Shown in pieces: positions 13,982-21,302 of a stretch of DNA of 48,776 bases. The notes below the pieces were generated by a model. It was given only the letters and a program-made list of their open reading frames with translations, searched no databases and was not told where the DNA came from. This DNA is from Anaerolineae bacterium. Its GTDB lineage: Bacteria; Chloroflexota; Anaerolineae; UBA3071. The first letter of the stretch is position 1. Each line of letters begins with the position of its first letter. Location: the NCBI GenBank assembly GCA_029907105.1, contig JARYMM010000025.1:1-48776 (forward strand), read 5' to 3'. Position numbers and translations under genes: made by a program.

Positions 13982-14348
13982 ATTCCCCCAACAAACTCCT
14001 AATGAGCCCCAGCAGCTCCTTCACCGCCAGCGGCTTCACCAGGACGCCCCGCGCGCCATGCGCCAGGCCGGCCTGCTGGATGGCCGCACTCTGACGAGGG
14101 GAGATGATGATGAAGGGTATGTTCTCTGCCCGCAGCCGCTCGCAGCGCTCCCACACGCTGCGGTCGAAGCCGGCGATGTCCACCAGCGCCAGTTTGATGT
14201 CCGCCTGCTTGCCCAGGACCTGATCGAATTCCTCCAGACTGGCTGCGGCAATTATTTCGTAGCCCTCCTGGCCCAGGAACTGGCTCATCAGTTCCAGGTT
14301 GCGGCGATTGTGATCCACGGCCAGAATCAACGGTTTGTCGGCCATCAT
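13980..14348 (-). CDS. Stand-alone receiver domain protein
   Basis: A 122-residue CheY-like receiver with no output domain. D12 (ILAVDHN), phospho-acceptor D57 (LALVDIAGFD), Ser in IIISPRQS and switch Lys105 (VLVKPLAV) are all present, so it should be phosphorylatable. The N-terminus reads MMADKP; either Met may start. It lies between the second KaiC-like ATPase and the DUF559/kinase genes and resembles the receivers grouped with the first KaiC-like gene. Confidence 0.88.
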   Translation of the reverse strand: MMADKPLILAVDHNRRNLELMSQFLGQEGYEIIAAASLEEFDQVLGKQADIKLALVDIAGFDRSVWERCERLRAENIPFIIISPRQSAAIQQAGLAHGARGVLVKPLAVKELLGLIRSLLGE

Positions 14349-14362
14349 GGACCCCCTTATCT

Positions 14363-14444
14363 ATTGCGGATTGTAGATTGCGGATTTCTATTCCGCAATT
14401 CGCAATCAGCTATTCCGCAATCCGAAATCCGCAATCCGCAATTA
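14363..14444. repeat. ATTGCGG inverted word array
   Basis: ATTGCGGATT-type words run rightward, then a long run of inverted words (TTCCGCAAT, TCCGCAATCC) follows, filling nearly the whole spacer between the KaiC-like gene and the receiver gene. It can fold into a long imperfect hairpin. Confidence 0.75.
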
Positions 14445-15875
14445 CTCTATCAGTTCCGGCGTGCCGCTGAGGATGCCCCGCAGCCCGGTGAGCGGTGCGC
14501 CCACCTTCACGCCATAACGGGTGATCTGGAACTCGCGCAGGGTCTTCTCGAAGTCGCTCAGCCGCTTCTTCAAGACGCCGATGGCTTTATGCAGCTCGCC
14601 ACGCATCTCCAGGAAGCGCAGGAAGATGATGTTGTCCGCCAGGTAACTGATGCCCACCTCGGTGGCGCGGAATTCGCCGGTGATATACTCTACCTCGTTA
14701 ATGAGCAAGGTCGTGACGCCCATGTTCGAGAGGTACTTGCACAGGGCGTGCAGGTGGCTCACCAGGTCCTCGCCCCGCAGGGAGAGGCGGTAGCCGGCGA
14801 TGCTGTCAATCATCACGATGTGCGACCCCTCTTCCTCCACCTCGCGGCGCACCAGGCGGGCGAACTCGTCGGGCGTGTAGCGCAGCGGCTCCACCTTCAC
14901 CACCTCGAGGGTACCCCGCTCCATCATGGCGTGGACGGGGATGTTGATGGCCTCGCAGCGCCCCACCAACGTCTCCACCCCTTCCTCGAAGGTGTAGACC
15001 ACCGAGCGCTCGCCCCGGCCGGCGGCCTCCTTCATGAACTGAAGGCCCAGGGTGGTCTTGCCCACCCCGCTGGGGCCGGTGATGATGGTGATGGTGCCCC
15101 GCTCCAGCCCGCCGTGCAAGAGCTCGTCCAGTTCCGGCACGCCGGAGGAGATGACTTCCAGCGCGAACTCCCGCCGGTAGACCTCGGGAACCAGCCGGGG
15201 GAAGACCTCCATGCCCCGCTCGCCCAGTCGCATGGAGTGGCGGCCGCTGAGGAAGTCGGAGCCGCGGAACTTGGTCACGGCGAGAATGCGGCCTTCCGGC
15301 GCATACTCCAGGTCAATAACCCCGTCGCTGAGGAACTGGAGGTCGGCGTCGGGCGCCTCCGCGCTGCCCTCGGAGGTGAAGAGCACCGTGGTGCCCCGCT
15401 CCACCAGGAAGCGCAGGAAGGAGAGCACCTGCTTGCGGTACTGGAAGGGGTCGGCAGCCAGGTAGCGGAACTGGGTCATGGCGTCAATGAAGACGCGGCT
15501 GGGCTGGAGTTTTTCCACCTGCTCCACGATCTTGCGGGTGGTGGGTTCCCGCTCCACCTCGGCGGGGGAGAAAATATCGTAGGTTTCCACCTGGGCGAAG
15601 AACTCCGGCGTGGGGCTCAGGTCTAAGAAGGCGACGTTGCTCAGATCGAAGCCCATCCTTTCGGCGTTCTGGCGGATCATCGCCTCTGGCTCGCCCAGGG
15701 TGATGAAGAGTGCCTTCTCGCCGTTGGCTGCGCCGGCAGTGAGGAAATGCAGCCCCAGGGTGGTCTTGCCCGTGCCTGGCCCGCCCCGCGCCAGGTAGGC
15801 CCGTCCGGGGATGAAGCCGCCCTGCAGCACCTCGTCCAGGCCGGGGATTCCTGTGGGTAAACGTTTCTCGGACAT
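14442..15875 (-). CDS. KaiC-like double RecA-domain ATPase
   Basis: A 477-residue protein with two RecA/KaiC domains: Walker A GGPGTGKT at 31-38 and GPSGVGKT at 267-274, preceded by TGIPGLDEVLQGG and SGVPELDELLHGG. The second domain keeps the catalytic Glu pair E297/E298 (VYTFEEG). Walker B-like strands are RVFIDAMTQ and HIVMIDSIAGY. The C-terminus (GILSGTPELIE) resembles that of archaeal and bacterial KaiC-like proteins. It is closer to canonical KaiC than the copy at 7278. Its promoter is at 15977-16005, and the leader is an ATTGCGG word array. The receiver downstream is a likely partner. Confidence 0.9.
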   Translation of the reverse strand: MSEKRLPTGIPGLDEVLQGGFIPGRAYLARGGPGTGKTTLGLHFLTAGAANGEKALFITLGEPEAMIRQNAERMGFDLSNVAFLDLSPTPEFFAQVETYDIFSPAEVEREPTTRKIVEQVEKLQPSRVFIDAMTQFRYLAADPFQYRKQVLSFLRFLVERGTTVLFTSEGSAEAPDADLQFLSDGVIDLEYAPEGRILAVTKFRGSDFLSGRHSMRLGERGMEVFPRLVPEVYRREFALEVISSGVPELDELLHGGLERGTITIITGPSGVGKTTLGLQFMKEAAGRGERSVVYTFEEGVETLVGRCEAINIPVHAMMERGTLEVVKVEPLRYTPDEFARLVRREVEEEGSHIVMIDSIAGYRLSLRGEDLVSHLHALCKYLSNMGVTTLLINEVEYITGEFRATEVGISYLADNIIFLRFLEMRGELHKAIGVLKKRLSDFEKTLREFQITRYGVKVGAPLTGLRGILSGTPELIE

Positions 15876-15889
15876 GTGCTCCTCCTTCC

Positions 15890-15977
15890 ATTGCGGATTG
15901 CAGATTGCGGATTTCTATTCCGCATTCCGCATTCCGCAATCCGCAATCCGCAATCGGTTATTCCGCAATCCGCAATA
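15890..15977. repeat. ATTGCGG inverted word array in the KaiC leader
   Basis: ATTGCGGATTGCAGATTGCGG is followed by about six inverted words (TTCCGCA, ATCCGCA). Because the predicted transcription start is near 15970, almost the whole array would be transcribed as a hairpin in the 5' leader of the KaiC-like gene. Confidence 0.75.
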
Positions 15978-16005
15978 TTATACCATGCCCTCGTAAACTG
16001 CGCAA
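15977..16005 (-). promoter_or_regulatory. Promoter of the second KaiC-like gene
   Basis: On the minus strand TTGCGC, a 17-bp spacer, and a perfect TATAAT. It lies just before the stop of the NADH dehydrogenase remnant at 16011, so the signalling genes downstream start a new transcription unit. Confidence 0.65.
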
Positions 16006-16010
16006 TATGG

Positions 16011-16780
16011 TCAGAAACCCGTTCCCTCGGAGAAAACGGGTCTCGACGCCGGCAGGATGAGGCGGATGGCGCGTTCGTACAGGAAATAATCCCAGGCCCA
16101 GTTGATGAGCACCAGCAGGCGGTTGCGGAAGCCGATGAGCCGGATGAGGTGCACGCCCAGCCACAGGACCCAGGCCGGAAAACCGGTGAAGGTCCAGCGC
16201 CCCAGGCGCACCACGGCGGCGTTGCGCCCGATGGTGGCCATGGAGCCGGGATCCTTGTACTGAAACGGCACAGGAGCTTGCCCGGCCATCTGGCGGGCGA
16301 TATTCTGAGCGGCGGCCACGCCCTGCTGGATGGCCACCGGCGCGACCTGGGGGAGGGGATGCCCCGCGGCGTCCTCGAAGTAGGCCAGGTCGCCGATGAC
16401 GTAGACCTCCGGATGGCCGGGCACCTGCAGGGTGGGCAGGACGGCTACCCGCCCGCCGCGGGCGGTGGGCAGGCCCCAGCGCCCGGCCCGCGGATCCCCG
16501 CGCACGCCGGCCGTCCACACCGTCGTCTCGGCGGGGATGATCGTGCCGTCCTGGAGGGACACAGCATCGTGTGTCACGCTCGTGACCGGTGCCTGCAAGC
16601 GCACCTCGACGCCCATGCGACGCAGCCTGTGCAGGGCATACCGTTGCAGTTGTTGCGGTCCACCAGCACCACTTCGACGGGGCTGTGGGCCAGCGTGCGC
16701 GCCGCCCACAGCCCGCCGAAGCCCGCACCCACGATCACCAGGCGAGAAGAGCCTTTCCCTGCCACGTTTTCCTCCGGCAA
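16011..16780 (-). pseudogene. Type II NADH dehydrogenase, internally deleted and frameshifted
   Basis: The 5' part (TTG start at 16780) encodes the FAD-binding start [20 protein letters not shown] and [10 protein letters not shown], then leaves frame near 16650-16660. The rest is in another frame: [16 protein letters not shown], the second nucleotide-binding region, [12 protein letters not shown] with its GD motif, and the C-terminal membrane-anchoring segment ending SEGTGF. Compared with a family length near 420-430 residues, about 150-170 residues between RNN and LQRY are missing. It starts 8 bp after the stop of the oxidase subunit I gene, so it was probably the last gene of that operon. 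It should be non-functional unless the junction is an assembly artefact. Confidence 0.75.
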
Positions 16781-16787
16781 TCGTGCG

Positions 16788-18431
16788 TCATGTGGCCGCG
16801 GCCCCGGCTTTGGCCCGGCGTGTGAGCCATCGTTCGGGCACGGCCAGGCGGAGCAGGTTGGCCCAACCCAGCGTGGCGACGAGGTTGAGGAGGAAGGCGA
16901 TGAAACCCACGGCGATCAGCAGCGAGCTGGTCAGAGCCGCCAGCAGATAGGGTTGGTACATGCCGTTCTCGTAGAGGGTGCGCCGAAGCATGCCCCTGGT
17001 GCCGGCCATGCCCATGGCATAGGCCATGCCCACGGAGCCCACCATCCACAGCCAGAAGTGCACGTTGACCAGCCGCCGGCTGCGCATTTCCAGTTTCGTG
17101 AGCATGGGCAGCAGGGCGTAGATCACGGCGAACAGCAGCGTTCCCAACCCGGTCAGGAGCAGGGTGTGAGCGTGAAGGGCGACAACCCACTGCGTGTTGT
17201 GGAAGACCACGTTCAGCCCCACGTTGGCCTGGATCAGTCCGGCCACGCCCCCCATGATGAAGCCGAAGATGGAGCCAAGGACGAACTTCAGCGCCGGTGT
17301 GAGCTTTACCGGTCTGGCCTGCCAGATGGTCATCAGCGAGGCGAAGATGGTCAGGCCCATGGTGAAGAACTCGCCCCAGGTGACGAACTGCCCCGAAAGC
17401 AGCCGCATCACCAACGGCTGGGCCTGGTCGCCGAGGAGGTGATGGCTCCACACGAACATGGAGACCAACAGGTCGGCCATGATCACTGTGCGCACGACCG
17501 ACTCGCCGTACAGCTTGCGCCCCACGAGCAGCGGGATGAGCAAATACCACACACCGGCGGTGTACATGAGCACGTTGCCATCGGCCACCATGTCCAACCC
17601 CCACCAGAACCAGTTTTTGTAGAGCAGGGCGTCTACAGCAGCGGGATTGAGCGGTGAGCGCAGCAGCGCGGCTAGGCCGTAGACCAGGATCAGCGCGCCG
17701 GCGCTGAGCAGGACGACAGCGTTGATCACGGTGTCAATGGAGCCACGCCCTATGGCCACGATGAAGACGGGCAGGCCGTTGTGGTCGAGGTTCGGAGCGC
17801 TCTTATCCTCCTTGCCCAGCAGTTTCATCAGGCGGGGGATGCCGAAGGCGGCACGCAGGAACTGCCCGAAGGTGTAGGATTCTGGATTGCTCTTACTGAG
17901 CACCGTGCTGAACAGGTTGAAGGAGAACAGGAGGATGTTGACCATGATCAGCGCCGCGCCCAGGGTGAAGACGACGCTTCCCACCAGGGGCACACGGTCG
18001 TAGGACACAGGCAGGGGCCAGTAGAGGGTGTAGAGGCTGTTGAACAGGCCGAAGAAGCTCGCCCCCCAGCAGGTCAGGACGCCGATGATGTGCAGGGCAA
18101 AGTTGGCCGGCACCAGGGCTTTGTGCCGGATTGGCTTGTTCAGCAGAAGGGGCACCAGGTAATAGAAAGCGCCCATGACGCACATATAGACGAAGCCATA
18201 GACGCCAACGATGGGGTGCGCCGTCAGCATGCCGTAGAACAACTCCGCTGACGATGGTTCGCGGGCCAGGGGGCGGATGGTATTGAGAGCGACTTCCATG
18301 CCCCGCAGAGCCTCGGGGGCCAGCAGGTGTGTGCGCATCAGGATGCCCTCGAAGCCCGAGAGAGCCAGGAACAGCAGGCCAACCACTGCGAAGCGCAGTG
18401 TCCACTTCTCTTGCCAGCCGATGTGACTCAT
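16788..18431 (-). CDS. Heme-copper oxidase superfamily subunit I, NO-reductase-like with altered active site
   Basis: A 547-residue polytopic membrane protein of the heme-copper oxidase fold. Low-spin heme ligands are H72 (TAHPIVGVYG) and H422; the high-spin heme ligand is H420 (VVALHAH). Two CuB/FeB ligands are kept as H330-H331 (WSHHLL). In the helix where B-family oxidases have FWWTGHPIVY, this protein reads FWWGLDMVAD, so the third His is Asp280 and the cross-linked Tyr is Asp284. Loss of these residues argues against O2 reduction of the classical kind and recalls the non-canonical NO reductases of this superfamily. It is encoded directly after a CuA-less subunit II and a 34-residue membrane subunit. 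The substrate is inferred, not shown. Confidence 0.82.
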   Translation of the reverse strand: MSHIGWQEKWTLRFAVVGLLFLALSGFEGILMRTHLLAPEALRGMEVALNTIRPLAREPSSAELFYGMLTAHPIVGVYGFVYMCVMGAFYYLVPLLLNKPIRHKALVPANFALHIIGVLTCWGASFFGLFNSLYTLYWPLPVSYDRVPLVGSVVFTLGAALIMVNILLFSFNLFSTVLSKSNPESYTFGQFLRAAFGIPRLMKLLGKEDKSAPNLDHNGLPVFIVAIGRGSIDTVINAVVLLSAGALILVYGLAALLRSPLNPAAVDALLYKNWFWWGLDMVADGNVLMYTAGVWYLLIPLLVGRKLYGESVVRTVIMADLLVSMFVWSHHLLGDQAQPLVMRLLSGQFVTWGEFFTMGLTIFASLMTIWQARPVKLTPALKFVLGSIFGFIMGGVAGLIQANVGLNVVFHNTQWVVALHAHTLLLTGLGTLLFAVIYALLPMLTKLEMRSRRLVNVHFWLWMVGSVGMAYAMGMAGTRGMLRRTLYENGMYQPYLLAALTSSLLIAVGFIAFLLNLVATLGWANLLRLAVPERWLTRRAKAGAAAT

Positions 18432-18440
18432 TGCTACCTC

Positions 18441-18863
18441 CTATGGGATGACCTGGATGGCCTTCTCGATGAACATCTCCGAATGCCTGGGGCCTGAGTA
18501 CTCCGTGGAGCGCACGTCGTACAGGCCGGGGGCATCAAATTTCCACGTGATTTTGTTCTCGTGGCCGGGGAGCACCTGCATCTGGAAGAGCATGGTGCCG
18601 TCTTGCCGGAACACGCCGAACCCGTAGGTTACGTCCCTGGATGTGGCCACGAACTCCACGAGCTGGCCGGCTTTGACCTCAATGCCCTGCGCTGGCAGTT
18701 TGATCTCGTAGTCCTCGAACTCGATGAAAATCTGTTGATCGGGACGCGGATGAGACCACAGCAGCCACTTTTGCCAGGGCACCACCGGCGAGAGAGTGAC
18801 GGCATTGAAGACCAAAAAGACCAGGACCAGCACCCCGAGCCACAATCGCTCGCTCCTTTCCAT
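18441..18863 (-). CDS. Oxidase subunit II with cupredoxin domain lacking CuA ligands
   Basis: A 140-residue protein with one N-terminal membrane helix (LWLGVLVLVFLVFNAV, about 7-22) and a cupredoxin domain facing outside. The CuA motif C-x-E-(Y/L)-C-G-x2-H-x2-M is recognisable as S119-T-E-Y-S123-G-P-R-H127-S-E-M130: both bridging Cys are Ser, and the upstream His position reads Tyr80 (DVTYGFGVF). CuA cannot form, so electrons probably enter from quinol or another donor. A longer frame runs upstream to 19214, but the Met at 18863 follows a Shine-Dalgarno sequence and starts the hydrophobic segment. The gap to subunit I is 9 bp. Confidence 0.85.
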   Translation of the reverse strand: MERSERLWLGVLVLVFLVFNAVTLSPVVPWQKWLLWSHPRPDQQIFIEFEDYEIKLPAQGIEVKAGQLVEFVATSRDVTYGFGVFRQDGTMLFQMQVLPGHENKITWKFDAPGLYDVRSTEYSGPRHSEMFIEKAIQVIP

Positions 18864-18865
18864 GG

Positions 18866-18970
18866 CTAATCTCCTCCTTGCCTCACCCTGGAGGCGAAGT
18901 AGAACATGAACAGGGCAACGGCGGCCACAAAGATGGTGTAGCCCCACCAGATGATGTCGGTAACGTACAT
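18866..18970 (-). CDS. 34-residue single-helix membrane subunit, IIa-like
   Basis: A tiny ORF starting MYVTDIIWWGYTIFVAAVAL and ending RVRQGGD, with one predicted transmembrane helix (about 7-27). It has a textbook Shine-Dalgarno sequence (AAAGGAGG, 7 nt before the ATG), and its stop is 2 bp from the subunit II start. The length and one-helix design match the 34-residue subunit IIa of ba3-type oxidases, and position supports the same role as an accessory subunit of the complex. It is probably the first gene of the operon. Confidence 0.75.
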   Translation of the reverse strand: MYVTDIIWWGYTIFVAAVALFMFYFASRVRQGGD

Positions 18971-18993
18971 GGCGATGTCCTCCTTTCTTCGTG

Positions 18994-19021
18994 ATTATCT
19001 TGACAACGGGTAACTGTCCAA
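18994..19021 (-). promoter_or_regulatory. Possible promoter of the NOR-like oxidase operon
   Basis: On the minus strand TTGGAC, a 16-bp spacer and GATAAT, about 25 nt before the start of the 34-residue subunit. The -35 match is weak. Confidence 0.35.
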
Positions 19022-19028
19022 CCTGCTC

Positions 19029-19052
19029 GGCCTGGACTGCCAAGTCCAGGCC
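19029..19052. repeat. GCCA-core hairpin
   Basis: A perfect 24-nt hairpin with core GGACTGCCAAGTCC and arms GGCCT/AGGCC. It is a member of the dispersed family also seen at 9809, 9837, 21558, 21583, 23749, 27357, 27387 and 28303. It lies just upstream of the oxidase operon promoter. Confidence 0.75.
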
Positions 19053-19092
19053 AAAAGTAGCCTGATTCGGCAGGTATCTGGTCAGCCAGACC

Positions 19093-19133
19093 GCCGGACC
19101 CTTCACTTTGTTCAGGACAAGTAGCTGTCCGGC
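19093..19133. repeat. GCCGGAC/GTCCGGC inverted repeat
   Basis: Seven-base arms with a 27-nt loop containing TTCACTTTGTTCAGGACAAG, in the spacer after the DUF166 gene. It may be a terminator-like or dispersed element. Confidence 0.4.
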
Positions 19134-19176
19134 GCGAGCCTGAATTCCTTGAACCCCCCCTTTCTTTACAAGATGC

Positions 19177-19938
19177 CTATTCGCTCCGCTTTCCCGGCCT
19201 GATGTACTGCACATGCTTGAAGGGCCTGACCTGGACGCCGACGTTGTCCTTCAGGATATTGCCGGAGACGTGCATCAGGGTGTCGCCGTAGTCGGCGTCC
19301 TTGCCCATGCTGGCCAGGCAGGGGTAGTGGTGGTGCAGCATCCCGGCCTCTTGCTCGGCGTCGTCGGCGGAAACGCCCACCAGCCGCTGGGCCACGTAGC
19401 AGGCAGAGCCACACACCGCATCGCGCACCACCTCGGCCGAGACGATACGCCGCGTGTGCGCGTCCACGCTAAGGCGCAGTTCGGGCTGGCCAAAGCGACG
19501 GGCGAATTCGGCGATGAGCGCGCTGCCGTGCTCGTTGCGCTGTCGGCGACCGCTGGCGTAGTCTCTCTCCGTCAGCGTGCACAGGGGCTTGGGGGTGGCA
19601 CAGGCCACGCCGATGTCCGCCAGCCAGCGGCGCAACTGGCGGGCCAGCCCCCGCGGCAGCCAGGCCTCGTTGTCTACGGCCACGATCACAGCCTGCGCTC
19701 CCGTCATGCGGGCGATGTCGGGAAGCAGTTCGGCCACGCCTTTGTGCTCGGCAAAGGAGAGGATCAGATCGGCCGGCGGCAGCGCCTCGGGCAGGTAATC
19801 CTCCGGGTAGTCCACGACCGGCGGCAGCACCGCCGGCGCCCGCCACACCTCGACCGTCCAGTCGTCGGGGCCGTGGGTGCGGATATTGTTGACGTGCCGC
19901 TGGCCGTATTCGCCGCTGATGATGGCTAAAATGCGCAT
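19177..19938 (-). CDS. DUF166-family protein
   Basis: A 253-residue protein starting MRILAIISGEYGQRHVNNIR. Family-type features are the Cys-rich VRDAVCGSACYVAQ, the HHHYPCLASM segment and the terminal DTLMHVSGNILKDNV. DUF166 proteins occur mainly in anaerobes and have sometimes been labelled thymidylate synthase, without support visible here. The conserved Cys residues suggest a metal or Fe-S site. A longer frame begins at 20025, but that extension is repeat sequence. The position between the NOR-like oxidase and DUF438-hemerythrin genes suggests a redox-stress role; function unknown. Confidence 0.7.
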   Translation of the reverse strand: MRILAIISGEYGQRHVNNIRTHGPDDWTVEVWRAPAVLPPVVDYPEDYLPEALPPADLILSFAEHKGVAELLPDIARMTGAQAVIVAVDNEAWLPRGLARQLRRWLADIGVACATPKPLCTLTERDYASGRRQRNEHGSALIAEFARRFGQPELRLSVDAHTRRIVSAEVVRDAVCGSACYVAQRLVGVSADDAEQEAGMLHHHYPCLASMGKDADYGDTLMHVSGNILKDNVGVQVRPFKHVQYIRPGKRSE

Positions 19939-19949
19939 GGTGTCTACTC

Positions 19950-20058
19950 CTTGGTAGATTGGGAAACTGGTAGATTGGGAAATTGGGAAACTGGCAGATT
20001 GGTAAGCACTGTACTGATTGACCAACCTACCAACCTACCAATCTACCAACCTACCGGT
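19950..20058. repeat. GGTAGATTGG inverted word array
   Basis: TAGATTGGGAAACTGG-type words are followed, after about 25 nt, by inverted ACCAACCTACCAATCTACC words. The array fills the spacer between the DUF438 and DUF166 genes and abuts the DUF438 stop codon at 20059. Confidence 0.75.
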
Positions 20059-21297
20059 CTACCGATCCTCGTCCAACAGCCGCCGTTCGCCTTCCAGCGT
20101 GCGGAGGCGGGTGATGTCCTGGGTCACCTCCAGCGTGCCCTGGTACTGGCCCTGTTCGTCGCGCACGGCGAAGTAGCGGATGTGGATGAAGCGCCCCCGC
20201 ATCTGGATCCAGAACTCTGCCTCGTCGCGGCGGCCGGCGCGGAAGTCGTCCAGGATCTGCTGCACACGGTGCAGGCTGGCCGGCGGGTGACATTTCTGCA
20301 CCTTGCGCCCGATGATGGCCGGCGAGCGGGGGAAGATGCGCTCCCTGGTCTGGGAGAAGAAGCGCACCGTGTCCTCCTTGTCCACGTAGGTGATGTCAAC
20401 GGGCAGGTGGGTGAGGAGGCGATTGATTTCCGACGCCGTGAGCGAGCCGGTGTCCAGGTGCAGCAGGTCGCCGGTCACGGCCCGTGCCTCGGCCGGCAGG
20501 GGCGCGGCCTCCGCAGCCGCCATCTGCGGCGGCCATTGGCTGCCCGGCTCCACGTAGCAGGTGCCGATCTCCGGCTCGTGCCGGCGGACCTCCAGCCACT
20601 CCTCCTCGCTCAGCATCTCCAGGGCAGTGGGAAAGAGGATGTTCTCCTCCTTGTAAAACATCTCGCGGATGGCCGTGCTCAGCGGCACAAAGACCTCATC
20701 CAGGCGGGCATTGAACGATGCCGGGTCGTCGCCGGGGCCGGCGGCCAGCAGGGCGTCGAGCGCTTTCCAGCCGGCGCGGATGTCGTCGTGGATGGCCCAC
20801 ATCACCGCCGAGGGCCCCGAAAAACCGTGCTTCTCCAGATAGGGGAACAGGATGTTCTCCTTGCGCAGGTAGTGCTTCTCGTACTGCCGCATCTCCTGCA
20901 ACCGCTGGCGTGCCTGGGCCAGCCGCTGGGCATCGGGGGCGGCTTTGAGGGCCTGCAATGCCTCCTGCAGGGCATCCAGCACCCGTCCGGCGGCTCCGTT
21001 TTCGGCCAGGAAGGTGTAGACGGGGTGGCCGGGGATGGTGTCCGGTTTGCGCCGGGCCTCCAGCGACTCCCGAAAGACGGCCACGTGCACGTCGCACAGC
21101 CGCTTGACCTCTGTTTCGGGCAGCCCTTCGTCAATGAGGGCCTGCTCGAGGGCGGCGATCTCGCTCGCCCCCACGTCCCGCAGCAGGGCGGCGAACTCGC
21201 CTTTGACCTCCTCGACGCTTTTGCCCTCGTGCAACTGACGGATCACCCGCTTCAGGGCCTCCTGCCGTTGGGTCTGGTTGTTGATGTATTCGCTCAT
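20059..21297 (-). CDS. DUF438-hemerythrin-PAS protein
   Basis: A 412-residue cytoplasmic protein. An N-terminal DUF438 domain (about 1-75) starts MSEYINNQTQRQEALKRVI. A hemerythrin HHE domain (about 90-240) has diiron-type ligands in HYLRKENILFPYLEKH, AIHDDIRAGW and MFYKEENILFP. The C-terminal PAS (about 290-405) ends QGTLEVTQDITRLRTLEGER. Proteins of this design are typical of anaerobes and are candidates for O2 or NO sensing or scavenging. The upstream extension to 21447 is a shadow of the methyltransferase gene. It starts 6 bp after the methyltransferase stop, so the two are translationally close and share an operon with hemerythrin and ferredoxin. Confidence 0.88.
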   Translation of the reverse strand: MSEYINNQTQRQEALKRVIRQLHEGKSVEEVKGEFAALLRDVGASEIAALEQALIDEGLPETEVKRLCDVHVAVFRESLEARRKPDTIPGHPVYTFLAENGAAGRVLDALQEALQALKAAPDAQRLAQARQRLQEMRQYEKHYLRKENILFPYLEKHGFSGPSAVMWAIHDDIRAGWKALDALLAAGPGDDPASFNARLDEVFVPLSTAIREMFYKEENILFPTALEMLSEEEWLEVRRHEPEIGTCYVEPGSQWPPQMAAAEAAPLPAEARAVTGDLLHLDTGSLTASEINRLLTHLPVDITYVDKEDTVRFFSQTRERIFPRSPAIIGRKVQKCHPPASLHRVQQILDDFRAGRRDEAEFWIQMRGRFIHIRYFAVRDEQGQYQGTLEVTQDITRLRTLEGERRLLDEDR

Positions 21298-21302
21298 GTG
21301 TA

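Noticed and set aside
7278..15875. A KaiABC circadian clock
   Set aside because: Only KaiC-like proteins are present; no kaiA or kaiB is found and the first copy has altered catalytic Glu residues.
13803..17657. Two long plus-strand ORFs (607 and 593 residues) across KaiC-like, NADH dehydrogenase and oxidase genes
   Set aside because: Antisense shadows of motif-bearing minus-strand genes; they run through spacers and repeats without start signals.
18864..19214. Long N-terminal extension of subunit II
   Set aside because: It overlaps the 34-residue subunit and repeat DNA; the Met at 18863 has a ribosome binding site and starts the membrane anchor.
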